Source: Streptomyces capitiformicae (GTDB lineage: Bacteria > Actinomycetota > Actinomycetes > Streptomycetales > Streptomycetaceae). Taken from it: a DNA stretch of 64,000 nucleotides. Location: contig NZ_CP022161.1 in the NCBI RefSeq assembly GCF_002214185.1, forward strand, positions 8,873,486 to 8,937,485, written 5' to 3'. Of this stretch, positions 16,904 through 25,973 are shown piece by piece. The notes beneath the pieces were generated by a model. The model saw only the letters and a list, made by a program, of their open reading frames with translations. It made no database searches and was not told where the DNA came from. The translations under genes and the position numbers were made by a program. Position 1 is the first letter of the stretch; the number at the start of each line of letters is the position of its first letter.

Positions 16904-19900
16904 ATGGTCAGCTCCGCACATCGAGCCCTCGACGGCTTCTCCCCCGCGACCCGCGGCTGGTTCACGGGGGCCTTCTCCGCGCCCACCGCGGCCCAGGCCG
17001 GGGCGTGGCGGGCGATCGGCGAGGGCTCGGACGTGCTGGTGGTCGCGCCGACCGGCTCCGGCAAGACCCTGGCCGCCTTCCTGGCCGCGCTGGACCAGCT
17101 GACGTCGAGCCCGCCCCCGGCCGACCCCAGGAAGCGCTGCCGGGTGCTGTACGTGTCACCGCTGAAGGCCCTCGCGGTGGACGTCGAGCGGAACCTGCGC
17201 AGTCCGCTGACCGGTATCCGTCAGGAATCCGTGCGCCTGGGGCTGCCCGAGCCCGAGGTGAAGGTGGGCATCCGCTCCGGCGACACCCCGGCCGCCGAGC
17301 GCCGCGCCCTGGCCACGCGCCCGCCGGACATCCTGATCACCACCCCCGAGTCCCTGTTCCTGCTGCTGACCTCGGCCACGCGCGACGCGCTCACGGGCGT
17401 GGAGGCGGTGATCCTGGACGAGGTGCACGCGGTCGCGGGCACCAAGCGCGGCGCCCACCTCGCGCTGTCGTTGGAGCGGCTCGACGAGCTGCTGCCCAAG
17501 CCCGCACGCCGGATCGGTCTCTCGGCCACCGTGCGCCCCGTCGACGAGGTCGCGCGTTACCTCTCCCCGCGCCGCAGGGTGGAGATCGTCCAGCCGCCGT
17601 CCGGCAAGGAGTTCGACCTCTCCGTGGTCGTCCCGGTCGAGGACCTGGGCGAACTGGGTGGCTCCCCGGTGGCCGACGGCAACGAGGGCGCGGAACGGCC
17701 GTCGATCTGGCCGCACGTCGAGGAGCGCATCGCCGACCTGGTCCAGGCCCACCGCTCCACGATCGTGTTCGCCAATTCCCGCCGCCTCGCTGAGCGGCTG
17801 TGCAACCGGCTCAACGAGATCGCGTACGAGCGGGCCACCGGTGAGTCCTTGGACGAACACCATGCCCCGGCCGAGCTGATGGGCGGCTCGGGTGCGGCCC
17901 AAGGGGCACCCCCGGTGCTCGCGCGGGCTCACCACGGCTCGGTCTCCAAGGAGCAGCGCGCCCTCGTCGAGGAGGACCTGAAGGCGGGTCGGCTGCCGGC
18001 CGTGGTCGCCACCTCGAGCCTCGAACTGGGCATCGACATGGGCGCGGTGGACCTCGTCGTCCAGGTGGAGTCGCCCCCTTCGGTTGCCTCCGGCCTGCAG
18101 CGCGTCGGCCGTGCGGGACACCAGGTGGGTGCGGTCTCCACCGGCGTGGTCTTCCCCAAGTACCGGGGCGACCTCGTCCAGGCCGCCGTCGTCACCGAGC
18201 GGATGCGCAGCGGCTCCATCGAGTCCTTGAGGATTCCCGGCAACCCCCTGGACGTCCTGGCACAGCAGCTCGTCGCCATGACGTCGATGGACACCTGGCA
18301 GGTCGACGACCTCCTCGCCACGGTCCGCCGCGCCGCCCCCTTCGCCTCTCTCCCGGAGTCCGCGTTCACGGCGGTCCTCGACATGCTCGCGGGCCGCTAT
18401 CCGTCCGACGCCTTCGCGGAGTTGCGCCCGCGCGTGGTGTGGGACCGGGTCGCCGGTACGGTCACGGGTCGTCCCGGCGCCCAGCGCCTCGCGGTCACCT
18501 CCGGGGGGACGATCCCGGACCGCGGCCTCTTCGGGGTCTTCCTCGCGGGCGCCGACCCCAAGAAGGGCGGCGGCCGGGTCGGCGAGCTCGACGAGGAGAT
18601 GGTGTACGAGTCCCGGGTCGGCGACGTGTTCACCCTCGGCACCAGCTCCTGGCGTATCGAGGACATCACGCGCGACCGGGTGCTGGTCTCCCCCGCGCCG
18701 GGCGTCCCGGGCCGCCTGCCCTTCTGGAAGGGCGACCAACTCGGCCGCCCGCTCGAACTGGGCCGCGCGGTGGGCGCGTTCCTGCGCGAGGTGGGGTCCC
18801 TGTCCCAGGAGGACGCCCGGCTCCGCCTTCTGGCCGCCGGTCTCGACGCCTGGGCCGCGGACAACGTGCTCTCCTACCTCGCCGAACAACGGGAAGCCTG
18901 CGGCCATGTCCCGGACGACCGCACGATCGTCGTCGAGCGTTTCCGGGACGAGTTGGGCGACTGGCGGGTCGTCGTCCACTCCCCCTTCGGCGCCCAGGTC
19001 CACGCCCCCTGGGCCCTCGCCCTCGGCGCGAAGCTCACCGAGCGATACGGCATGGACGCCCAGGTCATGCACGCCGACGACGGCATCGTGCTGCGTCTGC
19101 CCGACACCGATCTGATGGGCCTGGACTTGCTCGACCAGGAACCCACGAAGGCGGGCATGGAGTACGACGCCGAGCAGGCGCCCGTCGGCGCCGCGGACGT
19201 CGCCTTCGACAAGGGCGAGGTCGACCAGATCGTCACCGACCAGGTGGGCGGCTCGGCGCTGTTCGCGTCCCGCTTCCGCGAGTGCGCCGCCCGCGCTCTC
19301 CTGCTGCCCCGCCGCAACCCGGGCAAGCGCACCCCGCTGTGGCAGCAGCGGCAGCGCGCCGCCCAACTGCTCCAGGTGGCGAGCGAGTTCGGCTCGTTCC
19401 CGATCGTCCTGGAGGCCGTCCGCGAGTGCCTCCAGGACGTCTTCGACGTTCCCGGGCTCGCCGAGCTGATGGGCGACATCGAGTCCCGCAAGGTCCGCCT
19501 CGTCGAGGTCACCACCCCGGAGCCCTCACCCTTCGCGCGCTCCCTGCTCTTCGGATACGTCGCCCAGTTCCTGTACGAGGGCGACTCCCCGCTCGCCGAG
19601 CGCCGCGCCGCCGCCCTGTCGCTGGACTCACGACTGCTCGCGGAGCTGCTGGGCCAGGCGGAGCTGCGCGAGCTGCTCGACGCCGAGGTACTCGTCGAGC
19701 TGGAGCGGGAGCTCCAGTGGCTCACCGAGGACCGACGCGTCAAGGACGCCGAAGGCGTCGCCGACCTGCTCCGGCTCCTCGGCCCTCTCACGGACGCCGA
19801 GTTGGCGGAGCGCGGCGCCGAGCCGCAGTGGGCGCCGGAGCTGGCCGGGGCCCGCCGCGCCATCCGGGTCCGGATCGCCGGCACCGACCACTGGGCGGCG

Positions 19901-21832
19901 ATCGAGGACGCGGGCCGTCTGCGCGACGCACTCGGCACGGCCCTGCCCGTCGGTGTCCCGGAGGCGTTCACCGAGCCGGTCAAGGACCCGCTCGGCGACC
20001 TCCTCGCCCGGTACGCGCGCACGCACGGCCCGTTCACCTCGGCCACGGCAGCCGCCCGCTTCGGCCTCGGCGTGGCCGTGACGGACGGCGCGCTCCATCG
20101 GCTGGCGGCCGGCGGCCGGGTCGTGCAGGGCGAGTTCCACCCGGCGGGCATCGGCCAGGAGTGGTGCGACGCGGCCGTGCTGCGCCGTCTGCGCCGCCGC
20201 TCGCTGGCAGCCCTGCGGCACGAGCTGGAGCCGGTGCCACCCGCAGCGCTCGCGCAGTTCCTACCGCAGTGGCAGCACGTGGGCGGCGGCCACGGATTGC
20301 GCGGAATCGACGGCCTGGTGCGCGCGATCGAACAGTTGCAGGGCGCCTCCGTGCCCGCCTCCGCCCTGGAGAAGCTGGTCCTGCCGTCCCGCGTCGCCAA
20401 CTACACCCCTGCGATGCTCGACGAACTCACCGCGGCCGGCGAAGTCGTATGGGCGGGCGCTGGAGCCCTCCCCGGCAAGGACGGCTGGGTCTCGCTGTAC
20501 CTGGCGGACACGGCCCCACTCCTCCTCCCGCCCCCGCACCCCCTGGAACCGACGGCGCTCCACCAGTCCGTCCTCGACGCCCTTTCAGGCGGCTACGGCC
20601 TGTTCTTCCGCCAGATCGCCGACCAGGTCCGCGCCACGACGCACCCCGACGCCACCGATCCCCAACTGGCCGATGCCGTCTGGGACCTGGCCTGGTCGGG
20701 CCGGCTCACCAACGACACCCTCGCCCCCATGCGCTCCCTGCTGGGCTCCGGCCGCACGGCCGGCTCCACGGCCCACCGCGCCAAGCGCGCGGTCCCGCGC
20801 GGCCGGTACGGCTCCCTGACCGCCGCCGCACGCCCCCAGTCCCGTACGGGCCCACCCACGGTCGCGGGCCGCTGGTCCCTCCTCCCCGCCCACGAGCCCG
20901 ATCCCACCGTCCGCGCGCACGCCCTCGCCCGCACCCTCCTCGACCGGCACGGCGTGGTGACCCGGGGCGCCGTCGCCGCCGAGGGCGTCGAGGGCGGTTT
21001 CTCGGCGACCTACCGCGTCCTGTCCGTCTTCGAGGAGAGCGGCCAGGCCCGGCGCGGCTATGTGGTCGAGGGGCTGGGCGCGGCACAGTTCGCGATGGAC
21101 GGCGCGGTGGACCGGCTGCGCGCCGTGTCCAATGCCCGCGAGAGGGGCGAGGCCCTCCCCGGCCCCGGCTCCACTCCGCCCCAGGGGGACGGCTTCCCCC
21201 GCGCCCCCTACGACCCCATCGGATTCGAGGCCCCGACCGCCGCCGACTTCGACGCCGGGCTCGACACCCCCTTCGGAACCGCACCCGACGAGATCGCCGC
21301 CTTCGCCGACGGCGATCCGTCCCAGGCCACCGACCCCCGCCTCCCGTCGTACGGCAACCACGGCAGTGACGGCGGCTACGGCGGCCAAGGCTCGTACAGC
21401 CGAGGCGGCCCCCCGCACCGTACCCGCCGCCCCACCTCCTCCCCCCGAGCCGTGGTCCTGGCCGCCGCCGACCCCGCGAACGCCTACGGTGCCGCCCTCC
21501 CCTGGCCCGACCCGCCCACCGACGCCGGACACAAACCGGGCCGCAAGGCGGGCTCACTGGTCGTCCTCGTAGACGGCGAACTGACCCTCTACATGGAGCG
21601 CGGCGGCAAGACGCTGCTGGCCTGGCCCACCGACCCGGACAGCACCCCCACGGACGACCCACGCCTCCGCCCAGCCGCCGAAGCCCTCGCCGCAGCCGCC
21701 CGCGCGGGTTCCCTCGGCACAGTCACCGTGGAACGCGTGAACGGCACCTCAGCCCTCACCTCCCCCTACGGCACCCTCCTGGAAGGAGCAGGCTTCATAG
21801 CAACGCCTCGCGGCCTACGCATCCGCGCCTGA
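16904..21832 (+). CDS. lhr: Lhr-type large superfamily 2 helicase
   Basis: 1,642-aa DNA/RNA-type 3'-5' helicase. ATG 16904 is preceded by a GGATGGGGG-type site. Motif I is APTGSGKTLAAF at about 47-58, motif II is DEVH at about 171-174, motif III is GLSATVRP, and motifs V/VI are in VVATSSLELGIDMG and QRVGRAGHQVG. The winged-helix and Lhr C-terminal domains follow. The last ~450 residues contain a long Pro/Gly/Tyr-rich, probably disordered insert (around RGGPPHRTRRPTSSP) before a final conserved segment. Lhr proteins act in DNA repair and in mycobacteria are DNA-damage inducible; nei follows 169 bp downstream on the same strand. Confidence 0.92.
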   Translation: MVSSAHRALDGFSPATRGWFTGAFSAPTAAQAGAWRAIGEGSDVLVVAPTGSGKTLAAFLAALDQLTSSPPPADPRKRCRVLYVSPLKALAVDVERNLRSPLTGIRQESVRLGLPEPEVKVGIRSGDTPAAERRALATRPPDILITTPESLFLLLTSATRDALTGVEAVILDEVHAVAGTKRGAHLALSLERLDELLPKPARRIGLSATVRPVDEVARYLSPRRRVEIVQPPSGKEFDLSVVVPVEDLGELGGSPVADGNEGAERPSIWPHVEERIADLVQAHRSTIVFANSRRLAERLCNRLNEIAYERATGESLDEHHAPAELMGGSGAAQGAPPVLARAHHGSVSKEQRALVEEDLKAGRLPAVVATSSLELGIDMGAVDLVVQVESPPSVASGLQRVGRAGHQVGAVSTGVVFPKYRGDLVQAAVVTERMRSGSIESLRIPGNPLDVLAQQLVAMTSMDTWQVDDLLATVRRAAPFASLPESAFTAVLDMLAGRYPSDAFAELRPRVVWDRVAGTVTGRPGAQRLAVTSGGTIPDRGLFGVFLAGADPKKGGGRVGELDEEMVYESRVGDVFTLGTSSWRIEDITRDRVLVSPAPGVPGRLPFWKGDQLGRPLELGRAVGAFLREVGSLSQEDARLRLLAAGLDAWAADNVLSYLAEQREACGHVPDDRTIVVERFRDELGDWRVVVHSPFGAQVHAPWALALGAKLTERYGMDAQVMHADDGIVLRLPDTDLMGLDLLDQEPTKAGMEYDAEQAPVGAADVAFDKGEVDQIVTDQVGGSALFASRFRECAARALLLPRRNPGKRTPLWQQRQRAAQLLQVASEFGSFPIVLEAVRECLQDVFDVPGLAELMGDIESRKVRLVEVTTPEPSPFARSLLFGYVAQFLYEGDSPLAERRAAALSLDSRLLAELLGQAELRELLDAEVLVELERELQWLTEDRRVKDAEGVADLLRLLGPLTDAELAERGAEPQWAPELAGARRAIRVRIAGTDHWAAIEDAGRLRDALGTALPVGVPEAFTEPVKDPLGDLLARYARTHGPFTSATAAARFGLGVAVTDGALHRLAAGGRVVQGEFHPAGIGQEWCDAAVLRRLRRRSLAALRHELEPVPPAALAQFLPQWQHVGGGHGLRGIDGLVRAIEQLQGASVPASALEKLVLPSRVANYTPAMLDELTAAGEVVWAGAGALPGKDGWVSLYLADTAPLLLPPPHPLEPTALHQSVLDALSGGYGLFFRQIADQVRATTHPDATDPQLADAVWDLAWSGRLTNDTLAPMRSLLGSGRTAGSTAHRAKRAVPRGRYGSLTAAARPQSRTGPPTVAGRWSLLPAHEPDPTVRAHALARTLLDRHGVVTRGAVAAEGVEGGFSATYRVLSVFEESGQARRGYVVEGLGAAQFAMDGAVDRLRAVSNARERGEALPGPGSTPPQGDGFPRAPYDPIGFEAPTAADFDAGLDTPFGTAPDEIAAFADGDPSQATDPRLPSYGNHGSDGGYGGQGSYSRGGPPHRTRRPTSSPRAVVLAAADPANAYGAALPWPDPPTDAGHKPGRKAGSLVVLVDGELTLYMERGGKTLLAWPTDPDSTPTDDPRLRPAAEALAAAARAGSLGTVTVERVNGTSALTSPYGTLLEGAGFIATPRGLRIRA

Positions 21833-21847
21833 CCGGGGCAGCGCTCC

Positions 21848-21899
21848 AAGCCGGGGCTCAGCCCCGATCGGGGCGCGGGGGAACCGCGCGACCAGCCAC
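21848..21899. repeat. Streptomyces-type dispersed intergenic repeat
   Basis: Contains GGGGCTCAGCCCC, the perfect palindrome CCCCGATCGGGG (21862-21873) and then GCGCGGGGGAACCGCGCGACC. Strings of this type recur between genes in many Streptomyces genomes (from memory). No second copy is evident in this window. Confidence 0.5.
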
Positions 21900-22001
21900 C
21901 CCGAACCCGCACCCGCCGAACCGACCGCACCACCCGACCCCTCAGGCGCCACCGACCACCTCCCCCAGCCACCTCCCCCAAACCCATGCCACCCTTGACC
22001 C

Positions 22002-22850
22002 ATGCCCGAAGGTGACACCGTCTGGCAGACAGCGAAACGGCTGCACACGGCCCTTGCCGGCAACATGCTGTCCCGCTTCGACCTGCGCGTCCCGAAATAC
22101 GCCACGGCCGACCTCACCGGCCGTACCGTCCTGGACGTCACCCCACGAGGCAAACACCTCCTCACCCGCATCGAAGGCGGCCTGACACTCCACTCGCACC
22201 TGCAAATGGACGGCTCCTGGAAGGTGTACGGCAACGGCGAGCGCTGGCGCGGCGGCCCGGCGCACCAGATCCGCGCGATCCTCGGCACAGCCGACCGCAC
22301 AGCGGTCGGCTACCGCCTCCCCGTACTGGAGTTGCTCCGCACGACCGAAGAGCACCGAGCCGTCGGCCACCTGGGCCCCGACCTCCTCGGCCCGGACTGG
22401 GACCCCGACCAGGCACTCGCCAACCTCCTGAGCGACCCCGCCCGCCCCCTCGGCGAGGCCCTCCTGGACCAGCGCAATCTCGCCGGCATCGGAAACGTCT
22501 ACAAGAGCGAGCTCTGCTTCCTCCTCCGGGTCACCCCCTGGCTGCCCATCGGTTCCCTGCCACAGGACACCGCCGCCCGGCTCCCGGCGCTCGCCAGACG
22601 GCTCCTCGAAGCCAACCGCGACCGCCCGATCCGCAGCACCACGGGCCACCGCCAGCACGACCTCTTCGTGTACGGCCGCGCGCCCCGCCCTTGCCTGCGC
22701 TGCCACACCCCCGTCCGCGCAGCCGACCAGGGCGACGGTTCCCGCGCTCGCCCCACCTACTGGTGCCCAACCTGCCAAACAGGCCCAGCCCCGGCCCCGG
22801 GCACACCCCGCACCGCCCGCCCACGCCCCGGACGCCGTACACCCAACTGA
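22002..22850 (+). CDS. nei: Endonuclease VIII-like DNA glycosylase (Fpg/Nei)
   Basis: 282-aa bifunctional DNA glycosylase/AP lyase. After Met removal the protein begins PEGDTVWQTAKRL, giving the catalytic N-terminal Pro and Glu of the Nei branch. The H2TH region is LDQRNLAGIGNVYKSELCF. The C-terminal zinc finger has four cysteines (CLRC ... CPTC, residues about 230-257). It excises oxidised pyrimidines. A Pro/Arg tail extends past the finger. It lies downstream of lhr, a plausible repair pairing. Confidence 0.93.
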   Translation: MPEGDTVWQTAKRLHTALAGNMLSRFDLRVPKYATADLTGRTVLDVTPRGKHLLTRIEGGLTLHSHLQMDGSWKVYGNGERWRGGPAHQIRAILGTADRTAVGYRLPVLELLRTTEEHRAVGHLGPDLLGPDWDPDQALANLLSDPARPLGEALLDQRNLAGIGNVYKSELCFLLRVTPWLPIGSLPQDTAARLPALARRLLEANRDRPIRSTTGHRQHDLFVYGRAPRPCLRCHTPVRAADQGDGSRARPTYWCPTCQTGPAPAPGTPRTARPRPGRRTPN

Positions 22851-22877
22851 CGCCCAGCCCCAACCACTGCGGCACAA

Positions 22878-22907
22878 TTGACGACCCGTCAGAAATGCTC
22901 GTACCGT
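22878..22907 (+). promoter_or_regulatory. Promoter and operator of a leaderless SDR gene
   Basis: TTGACG (22878-22883), an 18-nt spacer and TACCGT (22902-22907) place transcription start at or next to the ATG at 22914. There is no ribosome binding site, so the mRNA is probably leaderless. The perfect inverted repeat TGACG-ACC-CGTCA (22879-22891) overlaps the -35, as expected for a TetR-like repressor site. Confidence 0.6.
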
Positions 22908-22913
22908 CGACTC

Positions 22914-23678
22914 ATGCCCATGACGGCGTACGACCTCACCGGCCGCACCGCGTTCGTCACCGGCGCCGCCGGCGGCATCGGCCGTGCGTCGGCCGTGCTC
23001 CTCGCCGAGGCGGGCGCCACCGTGCACTGCGCGGACCGCGACACGCAGGGCCTGCACGAGACGGCGACACTGATCAAGTCCACCGGCGGCACCGCCCACA
23101 CCCACCACCTCGACGTCACCGACCGCGCTCAACTGGCGCAGGCGGTGGCCGCCTGCGAGTCCCTCCACGTCATGGCGGCGATCGCCGGGATCATGCACAG
23201 CAGCCCGGTGCTGGAGACCCTGGACGAGGATCTCGACCGGGTGTGGAGCGTCAACTTCAAGGGCGTGCTGTACGCCTGCCAGGAGGCCGCCCGACGGATG
23301 ATCGCCGACGGGACACAGGGCAGCATCGTCACGATGGCCTCCGGCGCCGTCGACACCGGCGGCCCCGGACTCCTCTGCTACGGCGTGACGAAAGCGGCCG
23401 TGGTCCAGCTGACGAAGACCCTGGCGACCGAGGCCGGCCCGCACGGCATCCGCGTCAACGCGGTGGCACCGGGATGGATCCGTACACCCATGACCGACCG
23501 CCACGACAGTGCGGCACAGGAGCGGACGGAGTCCTTCATGGCCCGTCTCTCACCGCTGGGCCGGGTCGGCGAGCCCGACGACATCGCGCACGCCGTGCTG
23601 CACCTGGCCTCCGACGCCTCGGCGTTCACCACCGGCCAGATCATCCGCCCGAACGGCGGGGTGGCGATGCCGTGGTGA
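22914..23678 (+). CDS. Short-chain dehydrogenase/reductase
   Basis: 254-aa classical SDR. The NAD(P)-binding motif TGAAGGIG is at about 15-22, the acidic ADRDTQG after strand 2 suggests NAD preference, and AAIAGIM replaces the usual NNAG. The catalytic Ser is in IVTMASGAVDTGG, and YGVTK supplies Tyr and Lys. The RVNAVAPGWIRTPM and IIRPNGGVAMPW segments are standard. The substrate is unknown. ATG 22914 coincides with the predicted transcription start. Confidence 0.9.
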   Translation: MPMTAYDLTGRTAFVTGAAGGIGRASAVLLAEAGATVHCADRDTQGLHETATLIKSTGGTAHTHHLDVTDRAQLAQAVAACESLHVMAAIAGIMHSSPVLETLDEDLDRVWSVNFKGVLYACQEAARRMIADGTQGSIVTMASGAVDTGGPGLLCYGVTKAAVVQLTKTLATEAGPHGIRVNAVAPGWIRTPMTDRHDSAAQERTESFMARLSPLGRVGEPDDIAHAVLHLASDASAFTTGQIIRPNGGVAMPW

Positions 23679-23952
23679 CCCCCGTATCACCCGTACCGGA
23701 TGCCGTGGCGCTCTCCGTATCGACCACATCCCCCCGAACCGGATCAGCCGTGCGCCCCCTGAACGCCCCCGTCCCCCACCCCGATCCCGACCCCTTCGGC
23801 ACGCAGTGCACGGGCAGGAGACTCAGCCCCCACCCCCCGGCCGCGACCGCCCCCTCCACCGCACCGGCATCCGGCGCCAGCGCGAGCCGCAGCACTCCCC
23901 ACCACCACAGCGCACCGAGTCCCAGAGCCGCCCCCCAGCGCACTATCCGCAT
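23641..23952 (-). CDS. Small membrane-anchored protein, unknown
   Basis: About 103 aa, MRIVRWGAALGLGALWWWGVLR..., with one N-terminal hydrophobic segment and a hydrophilic, probably disordered C-terminal part. It is antisense to the last 38 bp of the SDR gene. ATG 23952 is used (23961 is also possible). The membrane segment and plausible codon use suggest a real gene, but I do not recognise the family. The segment 23,953-24,140 on the other side holds no gene. Confidence 0.5.
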   Translation of the reverse strand: MRIVRWGAALGLGALWWWGVLRLALAPDAGAVEGAVAAGGWGLSLLPVHCVPKGSGSGWGTGAFRGRTADPVRGDVVDTESATASGTGDTGVTTASPPRRSGG

Positions 23953-24140
23953 AGCCGCCACCTCCAGGCCTTCGGGCCCCCCAGAACGACGCTAGACGGC
24001 CCACGACACGGCCAGGGAGGGCGCACCACCGGCACAGGGACGCACGGCTCACTCACGAAGCCCGCACGCACACGACGCCCTGCGCGCCCCGCGGCACCAC
24101 CCCGCCCTCACCACGCCCCCGGCGCACCCACCGACCGCCG

Positions 24141-24195
24141 GCCACCAGCCACCAGCCACCAGCCACCAGCCACCAGCCACCAGCCACCAGCCACC
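24141..24195. repeat. 7-bp tandem repeat (about eight copies)
   Basis: Nearly perfect run of GCCACCA units ending 19 bp before the dps stop codon. It lies between convergent genes and is not translated in any gene called here. Confidence 0.92.
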
Positions 24196-24213
24196 GCGAC
24201 GCATCCGCCCGCG

Positions 24214-24684
24214 CTACCCGTTCTCCGCCTGGAACATCCAGTGATGCTTCTCAAGATCGGCGGTGATCGCGATGAAGATGTCCTGACTCACCGGATCCGC
24301 CTCCGCGGTGCTCTCCACCCGCGCCCGCATCCGTGTGATCACCGCGCCGAGCGCGTCCACGAGTGTCCCGACGGCGTCCGTGTCCTTGACCCAGCCGTCG
24401 GGGACCTTGCCGACGCCGATGCTCCCGGCGACCGTCGCGGCCCGCCCGTCGGGTGAGACGCCGAGGGTGGCGGCGCGCTCGGCGACCGTGTCGGAGTGCA
24501 GTCGCGCGGTGTCCACGACCTCGTCGAGCTGGAGGTGGACGGAGCGGAAGCGCGGCCCGACCACGTTCCAGTGGATCTGCTTGGCCGCGAGGGACAGGTC
24601 CACGAGGTCAACGAGGGCTCCTTGCAGAGCCTCGGAGACCGTCTTGAGGTCGGCATCGGACAACGGGCTCTTCACGACGTACAT
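24214..24684 (-). CDS. dps: Dps-like ferritin / DNA-protection protein
   Basis: 156 aa from ATG 24684 (MYVVKSPLSDADLKTVSEAL); longer upstream frames lack family similarity. The ferroxidase ligands characteristic of Dps are present: KQIHWNVVGPRF (His), LHLQLDEVVD-type helix (here VHLQLDEVVDTARLHSD) and DLEKHHWMFQAENG at the C-terminus. Dps dodecamers oxidise and store iron, protecting DNA. By position this corresponds to the S. coelicolor DpsB locus (from memory). It lacks the long N- or C-terminal tails of DpsA and DpsC. Confidence 0.9.
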   Translation of the reverse strand: MYVVKSPLSDADLKTVSEALQGALVDLVDLSLAAKQIHWNVVGPRFRSVHLQLDEVVDTARLHSDTVAERAATLGVSPDGRAATVAGSIGVGKVPDGWVKDTDAVGTLVDALGAVITRMRARVESTAEADPVSQDIFIAITADLEKHHWMFQAENG

Positions 24685-24826
24685 CAGCACGCTCCGGTTC
24701 TCGGCACCACCAGGCACGGCCGTACGAACACATCGCGCGCACGGCCCCCGAGCCCGCCCCTCCACCATGACCGCACACCACCACCCCGGCAAACGGGGAC
24801 GCCCACCCCCCAGAGGCCCGGGACAA

Positions 24827-24881
24827 CAAAAAGCCCCGGGCCGACGCCCCCAGGTCTCCCTGGAGGCCCCGGCCCGGGGCT
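24827..24881 (-). terminator. Terminator of clgR
   Basis: On the minus strand, a 12-bp stem (AGCCCCGGGCCG paired with CGGCCCGGGGCT; arms 24870-24881 and 24832-24843) with a smaller inner stem, followed by a T-rich run (TTTTTGTTG), 60 bp after the clgR stop. Confidence 0.85.
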
Positions 24882-24940
24882 CCGCTTCACTTCATCGGCG
24901 CGTGCCGAACCTCACGCACGCGGGCACACAGGCGTGGTCG

Positions 24941-25318
24941 TCACGCCGCCACGACGTCCACCGCTTCCGTGGGCGCCTTGATCGTGACCCGCTCCGGCGG
25001 CACACCGGCCACCGACACGGAGTTGAGCATGGTTCGACGCACTGGTGCTGGCACCGGCTCGGTGGCCGCTGCGGACTGGGCCAGCTCGGCAAGGGCGAGC
25101 TCGTCGCTCACTTCCCGCATGAGCTCGGACATCCGTACGTCCAGCGCGTCGCAAATGGCGGAGAGCAGCTCGGAGGAAGCCTCCTTCTGCCCCCGCTCCA
25201 CCTCGGAGAGATAGCCGAGTGAGACTCGGGCGGACGAGGAGACTTCGCGCAGAGTACGGCCCTGGCGCTGGCGCTGCCGACGCAGCACGTCACCCAGCAG
25301 GCGACGGAGCAGAATCAT
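24941..25318 (-). CDS. clgR: ClgR, activator of clp protease genes
   Basis: 125-aa XRE-type regulator starting at ATG 25318 ([20 protein letters not shown]). The helix-turn-helix is [20 protein letters not shown], followed by [19 protein letters not shown]. The C-terminus ends VDVVAA, the Ala-Ala tail known to make ClgR a ClpP substrate, so protein level is set by proteolysis. ClgR activates clpP1P2, clpC and lon in actinobacteria. It follows cinA by 109 bp and has its own terminator. Confidence 0.93.
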   Translation of the reverse strand: MILLRRLLGDVLRRQRQRQGRTLREVSSSARVSLGYLSEVERGQKEASSELLSAICDALDVRMSELMREVSDELALAELAQSAAATEPVPAPVRRTMLNSVSVAGVPPERVTIKAPTEAVDVVAA

Positions 25319-25427
25319 CGGTGGCTCCCTCCTCGGACCGTGTAGCCGCATCCTTCACGCCCCACCGTACCGCCTTGCGCTGCGGCCGTGCGGGGAGCGC
25401 TGTTGTGTTCACTCAGGGCTGCAAACA

Positions 25428-25973
25428 TCAAGTCCCCCCGTTCTGTTCCGTATCCTGTGCCCGCTCATTCCCGGTCTGTTCGCCCGCGAGCTCCTCGAGG
25501 AGCAGTGCGAGTACGCTCCGTACACTCTCCATACGGATTTCCGTCCGGCCGCCGTTCAACCTCAACGACGCCACTTTCCCGCCACCCGAGACGCCAGAAT
25601 CCGCTGCTGACGGACCGGCGACGGCCACGTAGACCGTGCCGACGGGCTGGCCGTCCTGCTCTTCCGGGCCCGCGACGCCGGTGGTCGAAATTCCCCAGTC
25701 GGCGCCGAGCGCCTTGCGTACACCGTCCGCCATCTGGGCCGCGACCTGCGGGTCCACTGCTCCGCGCTGATCCAGGAGGGTGGCGTCGACGCCGAGCAAC
25801 TGGTGCTTCAGGTCGGTGGCGTACGCCGTCACCGAGCCCCGGAACGCCTTGGAGGAGCCGGGGGCCGCGGTGATCGTGGCCGCGACCAGACCACCGGTCA
25901 GCGACTCGGCGACGGCGAGCGTCTCGCCCCTCACCCTCAGTAGTCGCAGCACGTCGGCGGCGGTGGACGTCAC
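25428..25973 (-). CDS. cinA: CinA C-terminal-domain protein (nicotinamide-nucleotide amidase)
   Basis: 181 aa from GTG 25973, with GGAGGGA 9 nt upstream. It contains only the CinA_C/PncC domain: LAVAESLTGGLVAATITAAPGSS, FRGSVTAYATDLKHQLLGV and ISTTGVAGPEEQDGQPVGTVY. PncC deamidates nicotinamide mononucleotide in NAD salvage. The MoeA-like domain of full CinA is absent, as usual in streptomycetes. It overlaps the pgsA stop (GTGA), so rimO-pgsA-cinA are translationally coupled. Confidence 0.9.
   Translation of the reverse strand: MTSTAADVLRLLRVRGETLAVAESLTGGLVAATITAAPGSSKAFRGSVTAYATDLKHQLLGVDATLLDQRGAVDPQVAAQMADGVRKALGADWGISTTGVAGPEEQDGQPVGTVYVAVAGPSAADSGVSGGGKVASLRLNGGRTEIRMESVRSVLALLLEELAGEQTGNERAQDTEQNGGT

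Noticed and set aside
15900..17100. Alternative plus-strand frame running from the azlC/AraC region into lhr
   Set aside because: It is antisense to the AraC regulator, which has both helix-turn-helix motifs, and it shows no domain.
24141..24195. Possible CRISPR array
   Set aside because: Units are 7 bp without spacers and there are no cas genes. The same applies to the other tandem arrays in the window.
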